The notes under the pieces: generated by a model
Databases searched by the model: none
Seen by the model: the letters and a program-made list of their open reading frames with translations, nothing else
What the model was told of the DNA's origin: nothing
Shown here: positions 53,427 through 61,492 of the stretch, piece after piece
Layout: every line of letters starts with the position of its first letter
How positions within the stretch are numbered: the first letter of the stretch is position 1
DNA from: Amycolatopsis methanolica 239
Lineage (GTDB): Bacteria > Actinomycetota > Actinomycetes > Mycobacteriales > Pseudonocardiaceae
NCBI RefSeq assembly: GCF_000739085.1
Contig: NZ_CP009110.1
Coordinates: forward strand, 7,173,392 to 7,237,391
Direction: 5' to 3'
DNA: 64,000 nucleotides
Position numbers and translations under genes: made by a program

Positions 53427-54560
53427 ATGCGGGTGCTCCGCCGCGGCGACGTCGGGGACGACGTCGCTGAGATCAGGTCGATGCTGGCCTCGATCGGTCT
53501 GCTCCGGCCGGATGCCGGCAACCTGTTCGACCACGAGGTCGAACGGGCCGTCCGCGGGTTCCAGCAGCGCCGAGGGCTGCTCATCGACGGTGTCGTCGGC
53601 CCGGCCACCTACCACGTGCTGCGCGGCGCGACCTTCCACCTTGGCAGCAGGCCGCTGGCCTACCTGATCTCCTCGCCGGTGCACGGCGACGACGTGTTCG
53701 CGCTGCAGGACCGGCTGACCGAGCTGGGCTACGACGCGGGCCGTCCGGACGGCATGTTCGGCCCGAAGACCGAGCACGCCCTGCGCAACTTCCAGCGCGA
53801 CTACGGCCTGGTGATCGACGGCATCTGCGGCCCGGCGACCGTCCGCGCGCTGCGTCAGCTCTCCCCGCGCGCCCGTGGTGGCCGCCCGGTGCTGCTGCGT
53901 GAGCAGGAGCAGGTCCGCCAGTCCGGGCCGCGGCTGCGTGGCAAGCGGATCGTCATCGACCCCGGTCACGGCGGCGCCGACCCGGGGGTGGAGATCGGCG
54001 GCCTGCGTGAGGCCGACATCGTGTGGGACCTGGCGCGCCGTCTGGAAGGCCGGATGAAGGCCACCGGCATGGAGGCGCTGATCTCGCGTGGCCCGGACAG
54101 CGGGCCTGCGGAGGCCGAGCGCGCCGCGTTCGCCAACAACGCGGGCGCCGACCTGTTCCTGTCGCTGCACTGCGACCGCAATTCCTCGCCGCACGCGCAG
54201 GGGGTCGCCTCGTTCCACTGGGGCAACGGCCTCGGCACCACGTCGACGGTGGGTGAGCTGCTGGCCGGCTACCTGCAGCGCGAGGTGGCCGCCCGCACCG
54301 GTCTGCTGGACTGCCGGACGCACGCCAAGACCTGGGATATCCTGCGGCTGACGCGGTGCCCGGCGGTGCGGATGGAGATCGGCTACCTGAGCAACCCCGG
54401 CGACCGCGCGAAGCTGTCCGACCCGGCGTTCCGCGACATCGTCGCCGAGGGCATCCTGATCGCCGTCAAGCGCCTGTACCTGCTCGGCGAGGGCGACCAG
54501 CCGACCGGCACGTTCACGTTCGCCGACGTGCTCGCCCACGAGCTGGCGAAGGCCGAATAA
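53427..54560 (+). CDS. cwlM: N-acetylmuramoyl-L-alanine amidase family protein CwlM
   Basis: A 377-aa protein with two N-terminal peptidoglycan-binding domains (residues ~1-75 and ~88-155; FQQRRGLLIDGVVGPATY and FQRDYGLVIDGICGPAT) and a C-terminal amidase_3 domain (~175-360). Zinc-ligand motifs are present: IDPGHGGADPG, the Glu of GGLREAD, SLHCDRN and the Glu of VRMEIGY. There is no signal peptide. In M. tuberculosis, CwlM (Rv3915) is a cytoplasmic regulator of MurA activated by PknB phosphorylation in its C-terminus; the Thr-containing tail PTGTFTFADVLAHEL is compatible with that mechanism. ATG 53427 has GAGGAG just upstream. Confidence 0.93.
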   Translation: MRVLRRGDVGDDVAEIRSMLASIGLLRPDAGNLFDHEVERAVRGFQQRRGLLIDGVVGPATYHVLRGATFHLGSRPLAYLISSPVHGDDVFALQDRLTELGYDAGRPDGMFGPKTEHALRNFQRDYGLVIDGICGPATVRALRQLSPRARGGRPVLLREQEQVRQSGPRLRGKRIVIDPGHGGADPGVEIGGLREADIVWDLARRLEGRMKATGMEALISRGPDSGPAEAERAAFANNAGADLFLSLHCDRNSSPHAQGVASFHWGNGLGTTSTVGELLAGYLQREVAARTGLLDCRTHAKTWDILRLTRCPAVRMEIGYLSNPGDRAKLSDPAFRDIVAEGILIAVKRLYLLGEGDQPTGTFTFADVLAHELAKAE

Positions 54561-54574
54561 CAACCACTCGTTCA

Positions 54575-54635
54575 CAGCAGTTGTCCACAGAAACCTGTGG
54601 ACAACTGCTGCCTTGTGGACCGTTTCTGTGGATAA
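54575..54635. promoter_or_regulatory. DnaA-box-like cluster built into a 16-bp perfect inverted repeat
   Basis: TTGTCCACA (54581-54589) and its complement TGTGGACAA (54596-54604) form a head-to-head pair of consensus actinobacterial DnaA boxes inside a perfect 16-bp stem with the 4-nt loop AAAC (54575-54610). TGTGGACCG (54614-54622) and TGTGGATAA (54627-54635) are further box-like 9-mers in the same orientation. It lies between convergent cwlM and the GNAT gene, so it can also serve as a terminator hairpin. A DnaA-titration role is inferred. Confidence 0.65.
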
Positions 54636-54641
54636 CTCCGT

Positions 54642-55289
54642 CTATGCGCGGGCCGTGCTGGCCTCGGCCGTGGTGATGCTCACCTGGCCCAGGAGCCGCT
54701 CCAGCGCCGCTTCGACGTCTTCCTTCCAGGACAGCGCCGACCGGATCTCCAGGCGCAGCCTGGGCCACTTGGGGTGCGGTCGCACGGTCTTGAACCCGAC
54801 CGCGGTGAGGAAGTCGGCCGGAACCACGCAGGTGTGCCCCAGCAGCTCGTTGTCGGCGTCGTCCGGGCTCGCGTCGCCGAACGCCTCGATCGCACGCACA
54901 CCACGACGCGTCATGTCCTTGGCGACCGCCTGGATGAGGGTGCGGCCCAGCCCGCCGCCGCGGAACTCGGGCAGCACCTGGAAGCTCGTCAGCAGCACCG
55001 CGTCCGCGCTGGGCGGGGACGTGGGGAAGGCGACCGAGCGCGGCACCAGGTTCGGCGGGGCGTAGAGCACGAACCCGACGGGCAGCGAGTCGCTGTAGAT
55101 GATGCGGCCGCAGGAGCCCCACTCCAGCAGCACCGAGGAGACCCAGGCCTCCTTCTCGACCTCGGTCTGGCCGAACTCCTCCGCCTGCGCGCGCAGGTGC
55201 GGCGCGAGCTCCCAGTACACGCACCGGCGGCAGTTCTTGGGCAGGTGTTCCAGGTTGTCGAGGGTGACGCCCACGACTCGACGCGACAC
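54642..55289 (-). CDS. GNAT-family N-acetyltransferase
   Basis: A 215-aa acetyltransferase. The acetyl-CoA-binding motif A reads FQVLPEFRGGGLGRTLIQAV, and the beta strand before it contains VLLTSF. The N-terminus has LDNLEHLPKNCRRCVYWEL, with Cys residues that could be structural. GTG 55289 is chosen because GAGGGG lies 5 nt upstream. It occupies the position of M. tuberculosis Rv3916c, between cwlM and parB, but the substrate is unknown. It is divergent from the aminotransferase gene. Confidence 0.85.
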   Translation of the reverse strand: MSRRVVGVTLDNLEHLPKNCRRCVYWELAPHLRAQAEEFGQTEVEKEAWVSSVLLEWGSCGRIIYSDSLPVGFVLYAPPNLVPRSVAFPTSPPSADAVLLTSFQVLPEFRGGGLGRTLIQAVAKDMTRRGVRAIEAFGDASPDDADNELLGHTCVVPADFLTAVGFKTVRPHPKWPRLRLEIRSALSWKEDVEAALERLLGQVSITTAEASTARA

Positions 55290-55469
55290 CTGATCCCCTC
55301 CCCGGATTCGCGGCGGCCGGCCCGACGTGGAGCAGGGCGTGGCGTACCGCCACAGCCTGCTCGGCCGAATTCGAGGATAGGCGTCTGTGACCCACGCCGG
55401 AAGGCCGGGAATATCACAAGGACGAGTGGTTACACTCGGGAAACTGACCATTCGACAGAGCGAAGTGCG

Positions 55470-56783
55470 ATGACTGCGAATCCACCCGAGCACACTGGCC
55501 GCCGAGACCTCGATCCCCACCTCGCCCGTTACGCCGCCCGCACGGCAGGCATGACGGCGTCGGAGATCCGAGCTCTCTTCGCGGTGGCCAGCCGCCCGGA
55601 GGTGGTTTCGCTCGCCGGCGGCATGCCGAACCTCGCCGCGCTCCCGCTGGACAGCCTGTCCTCGCAGGTGGGGGAGATCATCGCGGAAGACGGCCTAGTC
55701 GCGCTGCAGTACGGCTCCGCGCAGGGCGTGCCGGTGCTGCGCGAGCAGATCTGCGAGGTCATGGCGATGGAGGGCATCAACGCGCACTCCGACGACGTCG
55801 TCGTGACCGTCGGCTCCCAGATGGGCCTGGACATGGTCACCCGGCTGTTCTGCGACCCGGGTGACGTGGTGCTGGCGGAGGGGCCGTCCTATGTCGGCGC
55901 GCTGGGCTCGTTCGCCGCGTACCAGGCGAAGGTTGTGCACGTCGTGATGGACGACCAGGGGCTAGTGCCAGAGGCGCTGCGGGAGGCCCTCGCGGCCGCG
56001 GAGCGCGCCGGTCAGCGCGTCAAGTTCCTCTACACGATCCCGAACTTCCACAACCCGGCCGGTGTGACGCTCGCGGTCGAGCGGCGCGCCGAGATCCTCG
56101 CGATCTGCCGGGCGCACGGCGTGCTGGTCGTCGAGGACAACCCGTACGGGTTGCTCGGCTTCGACGGCCAGACCTACCCGGCGCTGCGGTCGCTCGACCC
56201 GGACAACGTGGTGTACCTGGGCTCGTTCTCCAAGACGTTCGCCTCCGGCCTGCGGGTCGGCTGGGTCCTGGCGCCGCACGCGGTTCGGGAGAAGCTGGTG
56301 CTGGCCGCCGAGTCGGCCACGCTGTGCCCGCCGAGCCTCAACCAGATGATCGTGTCGCGGTACCTGGCCACACACGACTGGAAGGGCCAGATCAAGACCT
56401 TCCGCGAGAACTACCGGGAGCGGCGGGACGCGATGCTCTCCGCCCTGGAGCAGCACCTGCCGTCCGGCTGCAGCTGGACGAACCCGGACGGCGGTTTCTA
56501 CGTGTGGGTGACGGTGCCGGAGGGTGTCGACACCAAGGCGATGCTGCCGCGCGCCGTCACCGCCCGGGTCGCCTACGCGTCCGGCACCGGGTTCTACGCC
56601 GACGGTTTCGGCAGCAGGCAGATGCGGCTGTCGTACTGCTACCCGACGCCCGAGCGGATCAAGGAGGGCGTGCGGCGCCTCGCCGCGGTGCTCGAGTCCG
56701 AAATGGACCTGGTGCGCACGTTCGGTAACGTCAGCATGCGCGCGATCCCCGGTCCGGAGACTCCGTCGCCGGACACGGCCTGA
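55470..56783 (+). CDS. PLP-dependent aminotransferase, class I/II (LysN/2-aminoadipate type)
   Basis: A 437-aa fold-type I aminotransferase. The PLP lysine is Lys255 (GSFSKTFASGLRVGW), the phosphate-binding area contains VTVGSQMGLD, and YTIPNFHNPAGVTL with VEDNPYGLLGFDG are typical of the 2-aminoadipate/MocR-like group. It lacks a GntR DNA-binding domain, so it is an enzyme rather than a MocR regulator. Its substrate is probably an aromatic or branched amino acid, not determinable here. ATG 55470 is the chosen start. It is followed after 50 nt by a D-Ala-D-Ala ligase-like gene, suggesting joint transcription. These two genes interrupt the mycobacterial cwlM-parB order. Confidence 0.88.
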   Translation: MTANPPEHTGRRDLDPHLARYAARTAGMTASEIRALFAVASRPEVVSLAGGMPNLAALPLDSLSSQVGEIIAEDGLVALQYGSAQGVPVLREQICEVMAMEGINAHSDDVVVTVGSQMGLDMVTRLFCDPGDVVLAEGPSYVGALGSFAAYQAKVVHVVMDDQGLVPEALREALAAAERAGQRVKFLYTIPNFHNPAGVTLAVERRAEILAICRAHGVLVVEDNPYGLLGFDGQTYPALRSLDPDNVVYLGSFSKTFASGLRVGWVLAPHAVREKLVLAAESATLCPPSLNQMIVSRYLATHDWKGQIKTFRENYRERRDAMLSALEQHLPSGCSWTNPDGGFYVWVTVPEGVDTKAMLPRAVTARVAYASGTGFYADGFGSRQMRLSYCYPTPERIKEGVRRLAAVLESEMDLVRTFGNVSMRAIPGPETPSPDTA

Positions 56784-56833
56784 TCGCCGCGCGCTGAGTC
56801 CTATTTAGACTGTTGATTGAGGAGAGTGCCGGC

Positions 56834-57784
56834 GTGGTTATGCCGACCGTCGCCGTTCTCGCGGGCGGGCTTTCGCATGAGCGCGATGTCTCGCTGCGGT
56901 CCGGCCGCAGGCTGTCCGCCGCGCTGCGGGAGCAGGGCCTGACCGTCGAGGAGTGGGACACCGACGCGGGCCTGCTCGACCGGTTGCGGTCCGAGCGGCC
57001 CGACGCGGCCGTCGTGGCACTGCACGGTGGCCAGGGCGAGAACGGGTCGGTGCAGACCGTCCTGGAGATGCTGAAAGTGCCGTACGTGGGCACGAGCTCG
57101 CGCGGGTGCCGGCGGGCGTGGGACAAGCCGACCGCGAAGGCCGTGCTGTCCGCCGCCGGGTACGCGACGCCGGACTGGGTCGTGCTGCCGCACAGCACGT
57201 TCCGGGAGCTGGGCGCGCAGGGCGTGCTAGATGCGATCGTCGACCACCTCGGCCTGCCGCTGATCCTGAAGCCCGACCAGGGCGGGTCCGCGCTGGGCGC
57301 CCAGGTCGTGCGGGACGCCGCCGAGCTGCCGGCCGCCATGGTCGGCTGCTTCGCGTACGGCGACACCGTGCTGGCGGAGCGGCTGGTCGAGGGCGTCGAG
57401 GTCGCGGTGGCGGTCGTCGAGCGGGACGGGGAGCCCGAGGCGCTGCCCGCTGTGGAGATCGTGCCGGAGAGCGGCGTGTACGACTACACCTCGCGCTACA
57501 CCGCCGGGCTTACCGACTTCTTTGCGCCGGCCCGCCTGCCGGAGGAGTCCGCGAAGGCGGTCGGCGAGTTGGCTGTCGCCGCGCACAAGCTGCTCGGTCT
57601 GCGGGACATCTCGCGCACCGACGCGATCGTGAGTGCCGACGGCACCGTCCAGTTCCTCGAAGTGAACTCGTCGCCAGGCCTCACCGAGACATCGACCGTG
57701 CCGATGGCGATCGAGACCGCGGGCACCTCGCTCGGCGCCGTGTTCGCCGATCTCGTCGCGCGGGCGATCCGCCGGTCCGCCTGA
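56834..57784 (+). CDS. D-alanine--D-alanine ligase family ATP-grasp protein
   Basis: A 316-aa ATP-grasp enzyme. The N-terminal domain has LAGGLSHERDVSLRSGRRL, then ALHGGQGENGSVQTVLEML and YVGTSSRGCRRAWDKPTAK, typical of Ddl. The ATP-grasp part has LPLILKPDQGGSALG and the metal-binding FLEVNSSPGLTETS. It would join two D-amino acids for peptidoglycan, but the main ddl of actinobacteria usually lies elsewhere and this is a shorter variant, so a related dipeptide or amino-acid ligation is possible. GTG 56834 has GGAGAG 7 nt upstream. A strong terminator follows. Confidence 0.83.
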   Translation: MVMPTVAVLAGGLSHERDVSLRSGRRLSAALREQGLTVEEWDTDAGLLDRLRSERPDAAVVALHGGQGENGSVQTVLEMLKVPYVGTSSRGCRRAWDKPTAKAVLSAAGYATPDWVVLPHSTFRELGAQGVLDAIVDHLGLPLILKPDQGGSALGAQVVRDAAELPAAMVGCFAYGDTVLAERLVEGVEVAVAVVERDGEPEALPAVEIVPESGVYDYTSRYTAGLTDFFAPARLPEESAKAVGELAVAAHKLLGLRDISRTDAIVSADGTVQFLEVNSSPGLTETSTVPMAIETAGTSLGAVFADLVARAIRRSA

Positions 57785-57798
57785 CACGTCCCCGGAAC

Positions 57799-57839
57799 CA
57801 CTGAGGGCCACCTTCCCGAGCGGGAGGTGGCCCTCAGTG
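57799..57839 (+). terminator. Strong hairpin terminator
   Basis: A perfect 15-bp stem (CACTGAGGGCCACCT with its complement) around an 11-nt loop that itself pairs CCCG/CGGG, followed by TTGT. It separates the ligase gene from convergent parB. Confidence 0.85.
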
Positions 57840-57879
57840 TTGTCAGATCAAATCATCACCGTGACGAAACGACCTGGTG

Positions 57880-58881
57880 TCATTCCTCATCGGTTTTCAG
57901 CACCTGATTTGTCCGATTCGGGTCCATGATCGAGACGATCCGCTCCAGATCGTCGATCGAGCCGAACTCGACGACGATGCGGCCCTTCCGGCGGCCGAGG
58001 TCGACCTTGACGCGGGTGTCGAAGGTGTCGGACAGCCGGTTCGCCAGATCCTGGAGGCCGGGCGCCTGCATCGCCTTGCGGGGAGCGGCCTTCGGCTTGG
58101 CCGGCGCCTCGCTTTTCTTGAGCGTCACCGCCTCCTCGGTCGCGCGGACCGAGAGCCCCTCGGCGACGATGCGCGTCGCGAGCTCCTCCTGCTGCTCCGG
58201 ATCTTCGAGCGAGAGCAGCGCTCGGGCGTGTCCCGCGGAGAGGACCCCGGCCGCGACGCGGCGCTGCACGGCGAGGGGGAGTTTGAGCAGCCGGATGGTG
58301 TTGGTGATGACCGGACGGCTGCGGCCGATGCGGGAGGCCAGCTCCTCGTGCGTCACCTCGAACTCGTCGAGCAGCTGCTGGTAGGCGGCCGCCTCTTCGA
58401 GCGGGTTCAGCTGGACGCGGTGGATGTTCTCCAGGAGGGCATCCCGCAGCATCGCTTCGTCGGCGGTCTGCCGGACGATGGCCGGGATGTTCTCCAGCTC
58501 CGCCCGCTGGGACGCACGCAGACGGCGCTCACCCATGACGAGCTCGTACTCGCCGCCGCCGAGTTCGCGGACGACGATCGGCTGCATGAGGCCGAACTCG
58601 CGGATCGAGTGCTCCAGCTCGGCGAGGGCGTCCTCGTCGAAGACCTGCCGGGGCTGCTTCGGGTTGGGCTTGACCGAGCTCGTCGGGATCTCGCGGTAGA
58701 CGGCGCCGGCCACCTCACCGCTGGGGGTGACCTCGCTGTTGGCCGCGAACCAGTCCTTGTCGCCGTTGCGGGACGGCGCCTCCGGGCGGGCCGGAGCGCT
58801 GGGGGAGTTCTCGCCTGCGGGCGGTCCGGTCGGGATCAGCGCGGCCAGGCCGCGCCCCAGGCCACCCCTGCGTTCGGTCAT
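57880..58881 (-). CDS. parB: Chromosome-partitioning protein ParB
   Basis: A 333-aa ParB. The N-terminus [12 protein letters not shown] is the ParA-interacting motif. The CTPase/N-domain includes [18 protein letters not shown], the arginine-rich C-motif [13 protein letters not shown] and [16 protein letters not shown]. The HTH reads [23 protein letters not shown]. The C-terminal dimer domain ends near the stop. It binds the parS sites found at 59814-60684, spreads as a CTP-dependent clamp, and works with ParA in origin segregation. ATG 58881 has GAGGAGGGG 6 nt upstream and overlaps the parA stop (ATGA). Confidence 0.97.
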   Translation of the reverse strand: MTERRGGLGRGLAALIPTGPPAGENSPSAPARPEAPSRNGDKDWFAANSEVTPSGEVAGAVYREIPTSSVKPNPKQPRQVFDEDALAELEHSIREFGLMQPIVVRELGGGEYELVMGERRLRASQRAELENIPAIVRQTADEAMLRDALLENIHRVQLNPLEEAAAYQQLLDEFEVTHEELASRIGRSRPVITNTIRLLKLPLAVQRRVAAGVLSAGHARALLSLEDPEQQEELATRIVAEGLSVRATEEAVTLKKSEAPAKPKAAPRKAMQAPGLQDLANRLSDTFDTRVKVDLGRRKGRIVVEFGSIDDLERIVSIMDPNRTNQVLKTDEE

Positions 58882-59780
58882 AACGTGCCCCTCCTCGATC
58901 CGTTGCTGCTGCCACGCTCCGCCAGTTCGCGAGCCGCATCGACGTAGCTCATCGCGCCCCGCGAACCCGGGTCGTACGCCAGTACGGTCTGGCCGTAGCT
59001 GGGCGCCTCGGACACCTTCACGTTGCGGGGGATGACGGTCTTGAGGACGACGTCGCCGAAGTGGTCGCGCACCTCGGCGGTCACCTGGTCGGCCAGCTTG
59101 GTGCGGCCGTCGTACATGGTGAGGAGGATCGTCGAGACGGAGAGGCCGGGGTTGAGGTGCTTCTGCACCAGCTCGATGTTGCTGAGGAGCTGCCCGAGAC
59201 CTTCGAGCGCGTAGTACTCGCACTGGATCGGGATCAGCACCTCGCGCGCGGCGACCATCGCATTGACCGTCAGGAGGCCGAGCGAGGGCGGGCAGTCGAT
59301 GAAGACGTAGTCGACACCGAGCTGGTCGACCACCTCGCCGGTGAGCGCCTCCTTCAGCCGCGATTCGCGGGAGGGTACCTCGACGAGCTCGATCTCCGCA
59401 CCCGCGAGGTCGATCGTCGCGGGGACGCAGAACAGGTTGGGGGACTGCTCGCTGACGGCCATCGCCTCGCCCAGGGGGAGGTCGCCGAGGAGGACGTCGT
59501 AGATGGAGGGGGTGCCGGAGCGGTGGTCCACGTTCAGCGCGGTGCTGGCGTTGCCCTGCGGGTCGAGGTCGATGACGAGGGTCTTGAGCCCGTGCACGGC
59601 GAGGGCCGCGGCGAGGTTGACGGCGCTGGTCGTCTTGCCGACGCCGCCCTTCTGGTTGGCGACGGTCAGCACACGGCGCTGATCGGGCCGGGGGAGGGAG
59701 TTGGGTTCCGGGTGCAGCACGCGGGCGGCGCGCTCGGCCTCTTCGGCAATGGGGGTCCAGTCTGACGCAGGCGGGGTCAC
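58878..59780 (-). CDS. parA: Chromosome-partitioning ATPase ParA
   Basis: A 300-aa ParA/Soj ATPase. The deviant Walker A is [16 protein letters not shown], the A' motif is [12 protein letters not shown], and Walker B is [13 protein letters not shown]. It forms nucleotide-dependent gradients that move ParB-parS complexes. The start is uncertain: GTG 59780 gives [22 protein letters not shown] and has AAAGG 11 nt upstream; GTG 59792 and TTG 59861 are in frame. If translation began at 59861, the protein would read through a parS-like site as VPRET, paralleling M. tuberculosis ParA, whose N-terminus contains VSRET. It is coupled to parB by a 4-bp overlap. Confidence 0.95.
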   Translation of the reverse strand: MTPPASDWTPIAEEAERAARVLHPEPNSLPRPDQRRVLTVANQKGGVGKTTSAVNLAAALAVHGLKTLVIDLDPQGNASTALNVDHRSGTPSIYDVLLGDLPLGEAMAVSEQSPNLFCVPATIDLAGAEIELVEVPSRESRLKEALTGEVVDQLGVDYVFIDCPPSLGLLTVNAMVAAREVLIPIQCEYYALEGLGQLLSNIELVQKHLNPGLSVSTILLTMYDGRTKLADQVTAEVRDHFGDVVLKTVIPRNVKVSEAPSYGQTVLAYDPGSRGAMSYVDAARELAERGSSNGSRRGTL

Positions 59781-59813
59781 CGGCCGAGCCACCTTTCCGC
59801 AATCGACGCTGTT

Positions 59814-59829
59814 GGTTTCACGTGGAACA
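59814..59829. promoter_or_regulatory. parS: parS-like site 1 (one mismatch)
   Basis: GTTTCACGTGGAAC at the core differs from the 14-bp palindrome GTTTCACGTGAAAC by one base. It lies between rsmG and the preferred parA start. Confidence 0.8.
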
Positions 59830-59882
59830 TGGGTCGCATCATGCTGATCTGGCCTCCACAAGCGATCCAGTACGCCATCCTG

Positions 59883-60539
59883 TCATCCCGCACGGCGCGG
59901 GCGGCGGGCACTTCGTACGCGCTCCACCCGCACCACGGTCGTCGGCGTTTCGAGCACGCCGACCCCGCACTCAGAGACCGTTGGAGCACTCCCACCGACG
60001 CGGGCAACCGCCTTCGCGTCCCGGGCAACTTCGTCCCGGGCACTAGCTCCCTTGACTGCGAGCATCATGCCACCCTCGCGGACCAGTGGAAGGCACCAGC
60101 CCGCCAAACGCGCCAGGGGAGCGACGGCCCGCGACGTGACGACGTCTGCGGTCCCGACGCGCTCCCGGAGCGCCTTCTCCTCCGCCCGGCCGCGGACGAC
60201 GGTGACGTCCAGTTTGATGGTGTCGGCGACTTCGTTCAACCAGTCCAAGCGCCGAGCCATCGGCTCGACGAGAACGACATCGAGATCCGGCCGCGCGATG
60301 GCGAGCGGCACTCCCGGAAAGCCGGCGCCAGACCCGACGTCGATCACCCGCAAGCCGTCCGCGATCCGCTCACCGACAACGGCGGAGTTCAGCAAGTGCC
60401 GATCCCAAAGCCGCTCCACCTCGCGCGGCCCGATCAACCCCCGCTCGACGCCGAACCGCTCGAGCATCTCAGCGAAGGCGACGGCCTGATCGAGCCCATC
60501 GCCGAACACTCGCCCAGCCACCTCGGGCACCGGCACCAC
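59883..60539 (-). CDS. rsmG: 16S rRNA (guanine527-N7)-methyltransferase RsmG (GidB)
   Basis: A 218-aa SAM-dependent methyltransferase that modifies G527 of 16S rRNA. Motifs are ERGLIGPREVERLWDRHLLN, the SAM-binding RVIDVGSGAGFPGVPLAIA, VEPMARRLDWLN, and the catalytic-region VTSRAVAPLARLAGWCLP. GTG 60539 has GAGGAG 5 nt upstream (a GTG at 60536 is also possible). A parS site lies 13 nt upstream of the start; if the frame were read through it would encode VSRET. It heads the rsmG-parA-parB transcript. Confidence 0.93.
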   Translation of the reverse strand: MVPVPEVAGRVFGDGLDQAVAFAEMLERFGVERGLIGPREVERLWDRHLLNSAVVGERIADGLRVIDVGSGAGFPGVPLAIARPDLDVVLVEPMARRLDWLNEVADTIKLDVTVVRGRAEEKALRERVGTADVVTSRAVAPLARLAGWCLPLVREGGMMLAVKGASARDEVARDAKAVARVGGSAPTVSECGVGVLETPTTVVRVERVRSARRPRRAG

Positions 60540-60551
60540 TAGCACTCCTCG

Positions 60552-60567
60552 GGTTTCACGTGAAACG
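60552..60567. promoter_or_regulatory. parS: parS site 2 (perfect)
   Basis: Contains the exact 14-bp palindrome GTTTCACGTGAAAC (60553-60566), just upstream of the rsmG ribosome-binding site. Confidence 0.93.
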
Positions 60568-60630
60568 ACCAACGCCCCGATTCTCCACGACGCGAACATC
60601 CTCGCGGGGAGGCGGACCGCAACTGTGGAC

Positions 60631-60646
60631 GGTTTCACGTGAAACG
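60631..60646. promoter_or_regulatory. parS: parS site 3 (perfect)
   Basis: Contains the exact 14-bp palindrome GTTTCACGTGAAAC (60632-60645). Confidence 0.93.
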
Positions 60647-60668
60647 GGTAGAGGAACGGCGGTTAGCC

Positions 60669-60684
60669 GGTTCCACGTGAAACC
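60669..60684. promoter_or_regulatory. parS: parS-like site 4 (one mismatch)
   Basis: Core GTTCCACGTGAAAC (60670-60683) differs from the consensus palindrome at one base; it is flanked by symmetric G and C. Confidence 0.82.
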
Positions 60685-60883
60685 GAGCGCCACCCCTGCC
60701 CCAGCGAACCCTCGCTGCGCGACGGCCGGCCGCAGCGGAACCCCGGGCGGTTGCCGTGTCCTCCACGACCCCACCCCGCAGCGGCGCCGCCGCGGGGTGG
60801 CTGCGGAAGCGGAGGCGCATCTCGGCCACTCATCGTGCCCTCTGCAAAACACCCGAGCCGCCGCTCAAACCGTGGGCATAGAA

Positions 60884-60911
60884 AAGGCGGCCCGCCGAAG
60901 TGGGCCGCCTT
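60884..60911 (-). terminator. Rho-independent terminator of the rpmH-jag transcript
   Basis: Read on the minus strand, a 10-bp stem (AAGGCGGCCC with GGGCCGCCTT) and an 8-nt loop are followed by a short T-run (CCTTTTC). It begins 16 nt after the jag stop. Confidence 0.82.
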
Positions 60912-60926
60912 CCGAAATCAGAACGC

Positions 60927-61463
60927 CTACGCGTCCGGCATTACAACCACGCGCCGCTTGGGCTCTTCGCCCTCGCTCTCGCTCTTGACGCCGCCCACGG
61001 CCGCCACCGCGTCGTGCACGACCTTCCGTTCGAACGGGCTCATCGGCTGCAGCCGAACCTTCTCACCCGTCGCCTTGACCGTCTCGGCCGTCGTGCGGCC
61101 CAGCTCCGTCAGCTCGGCGCGGCGGCCGGCCCGCCAGCCGGCGATGTCGAGCATCAGCCGGCTCCGGGTGCCGGTCTCCTGCTGCACCGCGAGCCGCGTC
61201 AGTTCCTGCAGCGCCTCGAGCACCTGGCCGCGTCCACCGACGAGCTTCTCCAGGTCGTCACCGCCGTCGATGCTCACGATCGCGCGGCCACTCTCGACGT
61301 CGAGGTCGATGTCCCCGTCGTAGTCGAGCAGGTCCAGCAACCGCTCCAGGTAGTCGCCCGCGATGTCACCCTCGCGGACCAGCAGGTCCTCCGTCGACGA
61401 CCCCGTCGCCTCCGCAGCGGGCGCCTCGTCATCAGCGTCGATCGCTTCGACCGTCTCCGCCAT
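60927..61463 (-). CDS. jag: Jag/KhpB-type RNA-binding protein (KH and R3H domains)
   Basis: A 178-aa protein. An acidic N-terminus (residues 1-30) is followed by a KH domain with the GRGQ loop (LVGGRGQVLEALQELTRLAV) and a C-terminal R3H domain (LQPMSPFERKVVHDAVA). It is a conserved partner gene of yidC. KhpB-type proteins bind RNA and influence cell division and elongation in Gram-positive bacteria. ATG 61463 has AAGGAG 6 nt upstream, preferred over ATG 61469, which overlaps that site. It ends the rpmH-rnpA-yidD-yidC-jag operon. Confidence 0.93.
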   Translation of the reverse strand: MAETVEAIDADDEAPAAEATGSSTEDLLVREGDIAGDYLERLLDLLDYDGDIDLDVESGRAIVSIDGGDDLEKLVGGRGQVLEALQELTRLAVQQETGTRSRLMLDIAGWRAGRRAELTELGRTTAETVKATGEKVRLQPMSPFERKVVHDAVAAVGGVKSESEGEEPKRRVVVMPDA

Positions 61464-61492
61464 CGTCATCTCCTTTCACCGGGCTCCAGCGC

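Larger units (their letters stand above)
60540..60926. other. Intergenic parS cluster between jag and rsmG
   Basis: A 387-bp gene-free interval containing three parS-like palindromes, a TGTGGACGG DnaA-box-like 9-mer (60623-60631), and the terminator of the jag transcript. No credible small gene is seen; the short frames here have no ribosome-binding site. Confidence 0.8.

Noticed and set aside
59777..59847. Small open frame [11 protein letters not shown]... ending at the GTG proposed for parA
   Set aside because: It reads through a parS-like site and lacks homology; probably chance, although its stop overlaps the parA GTG and translational coupling cannot be excluded.
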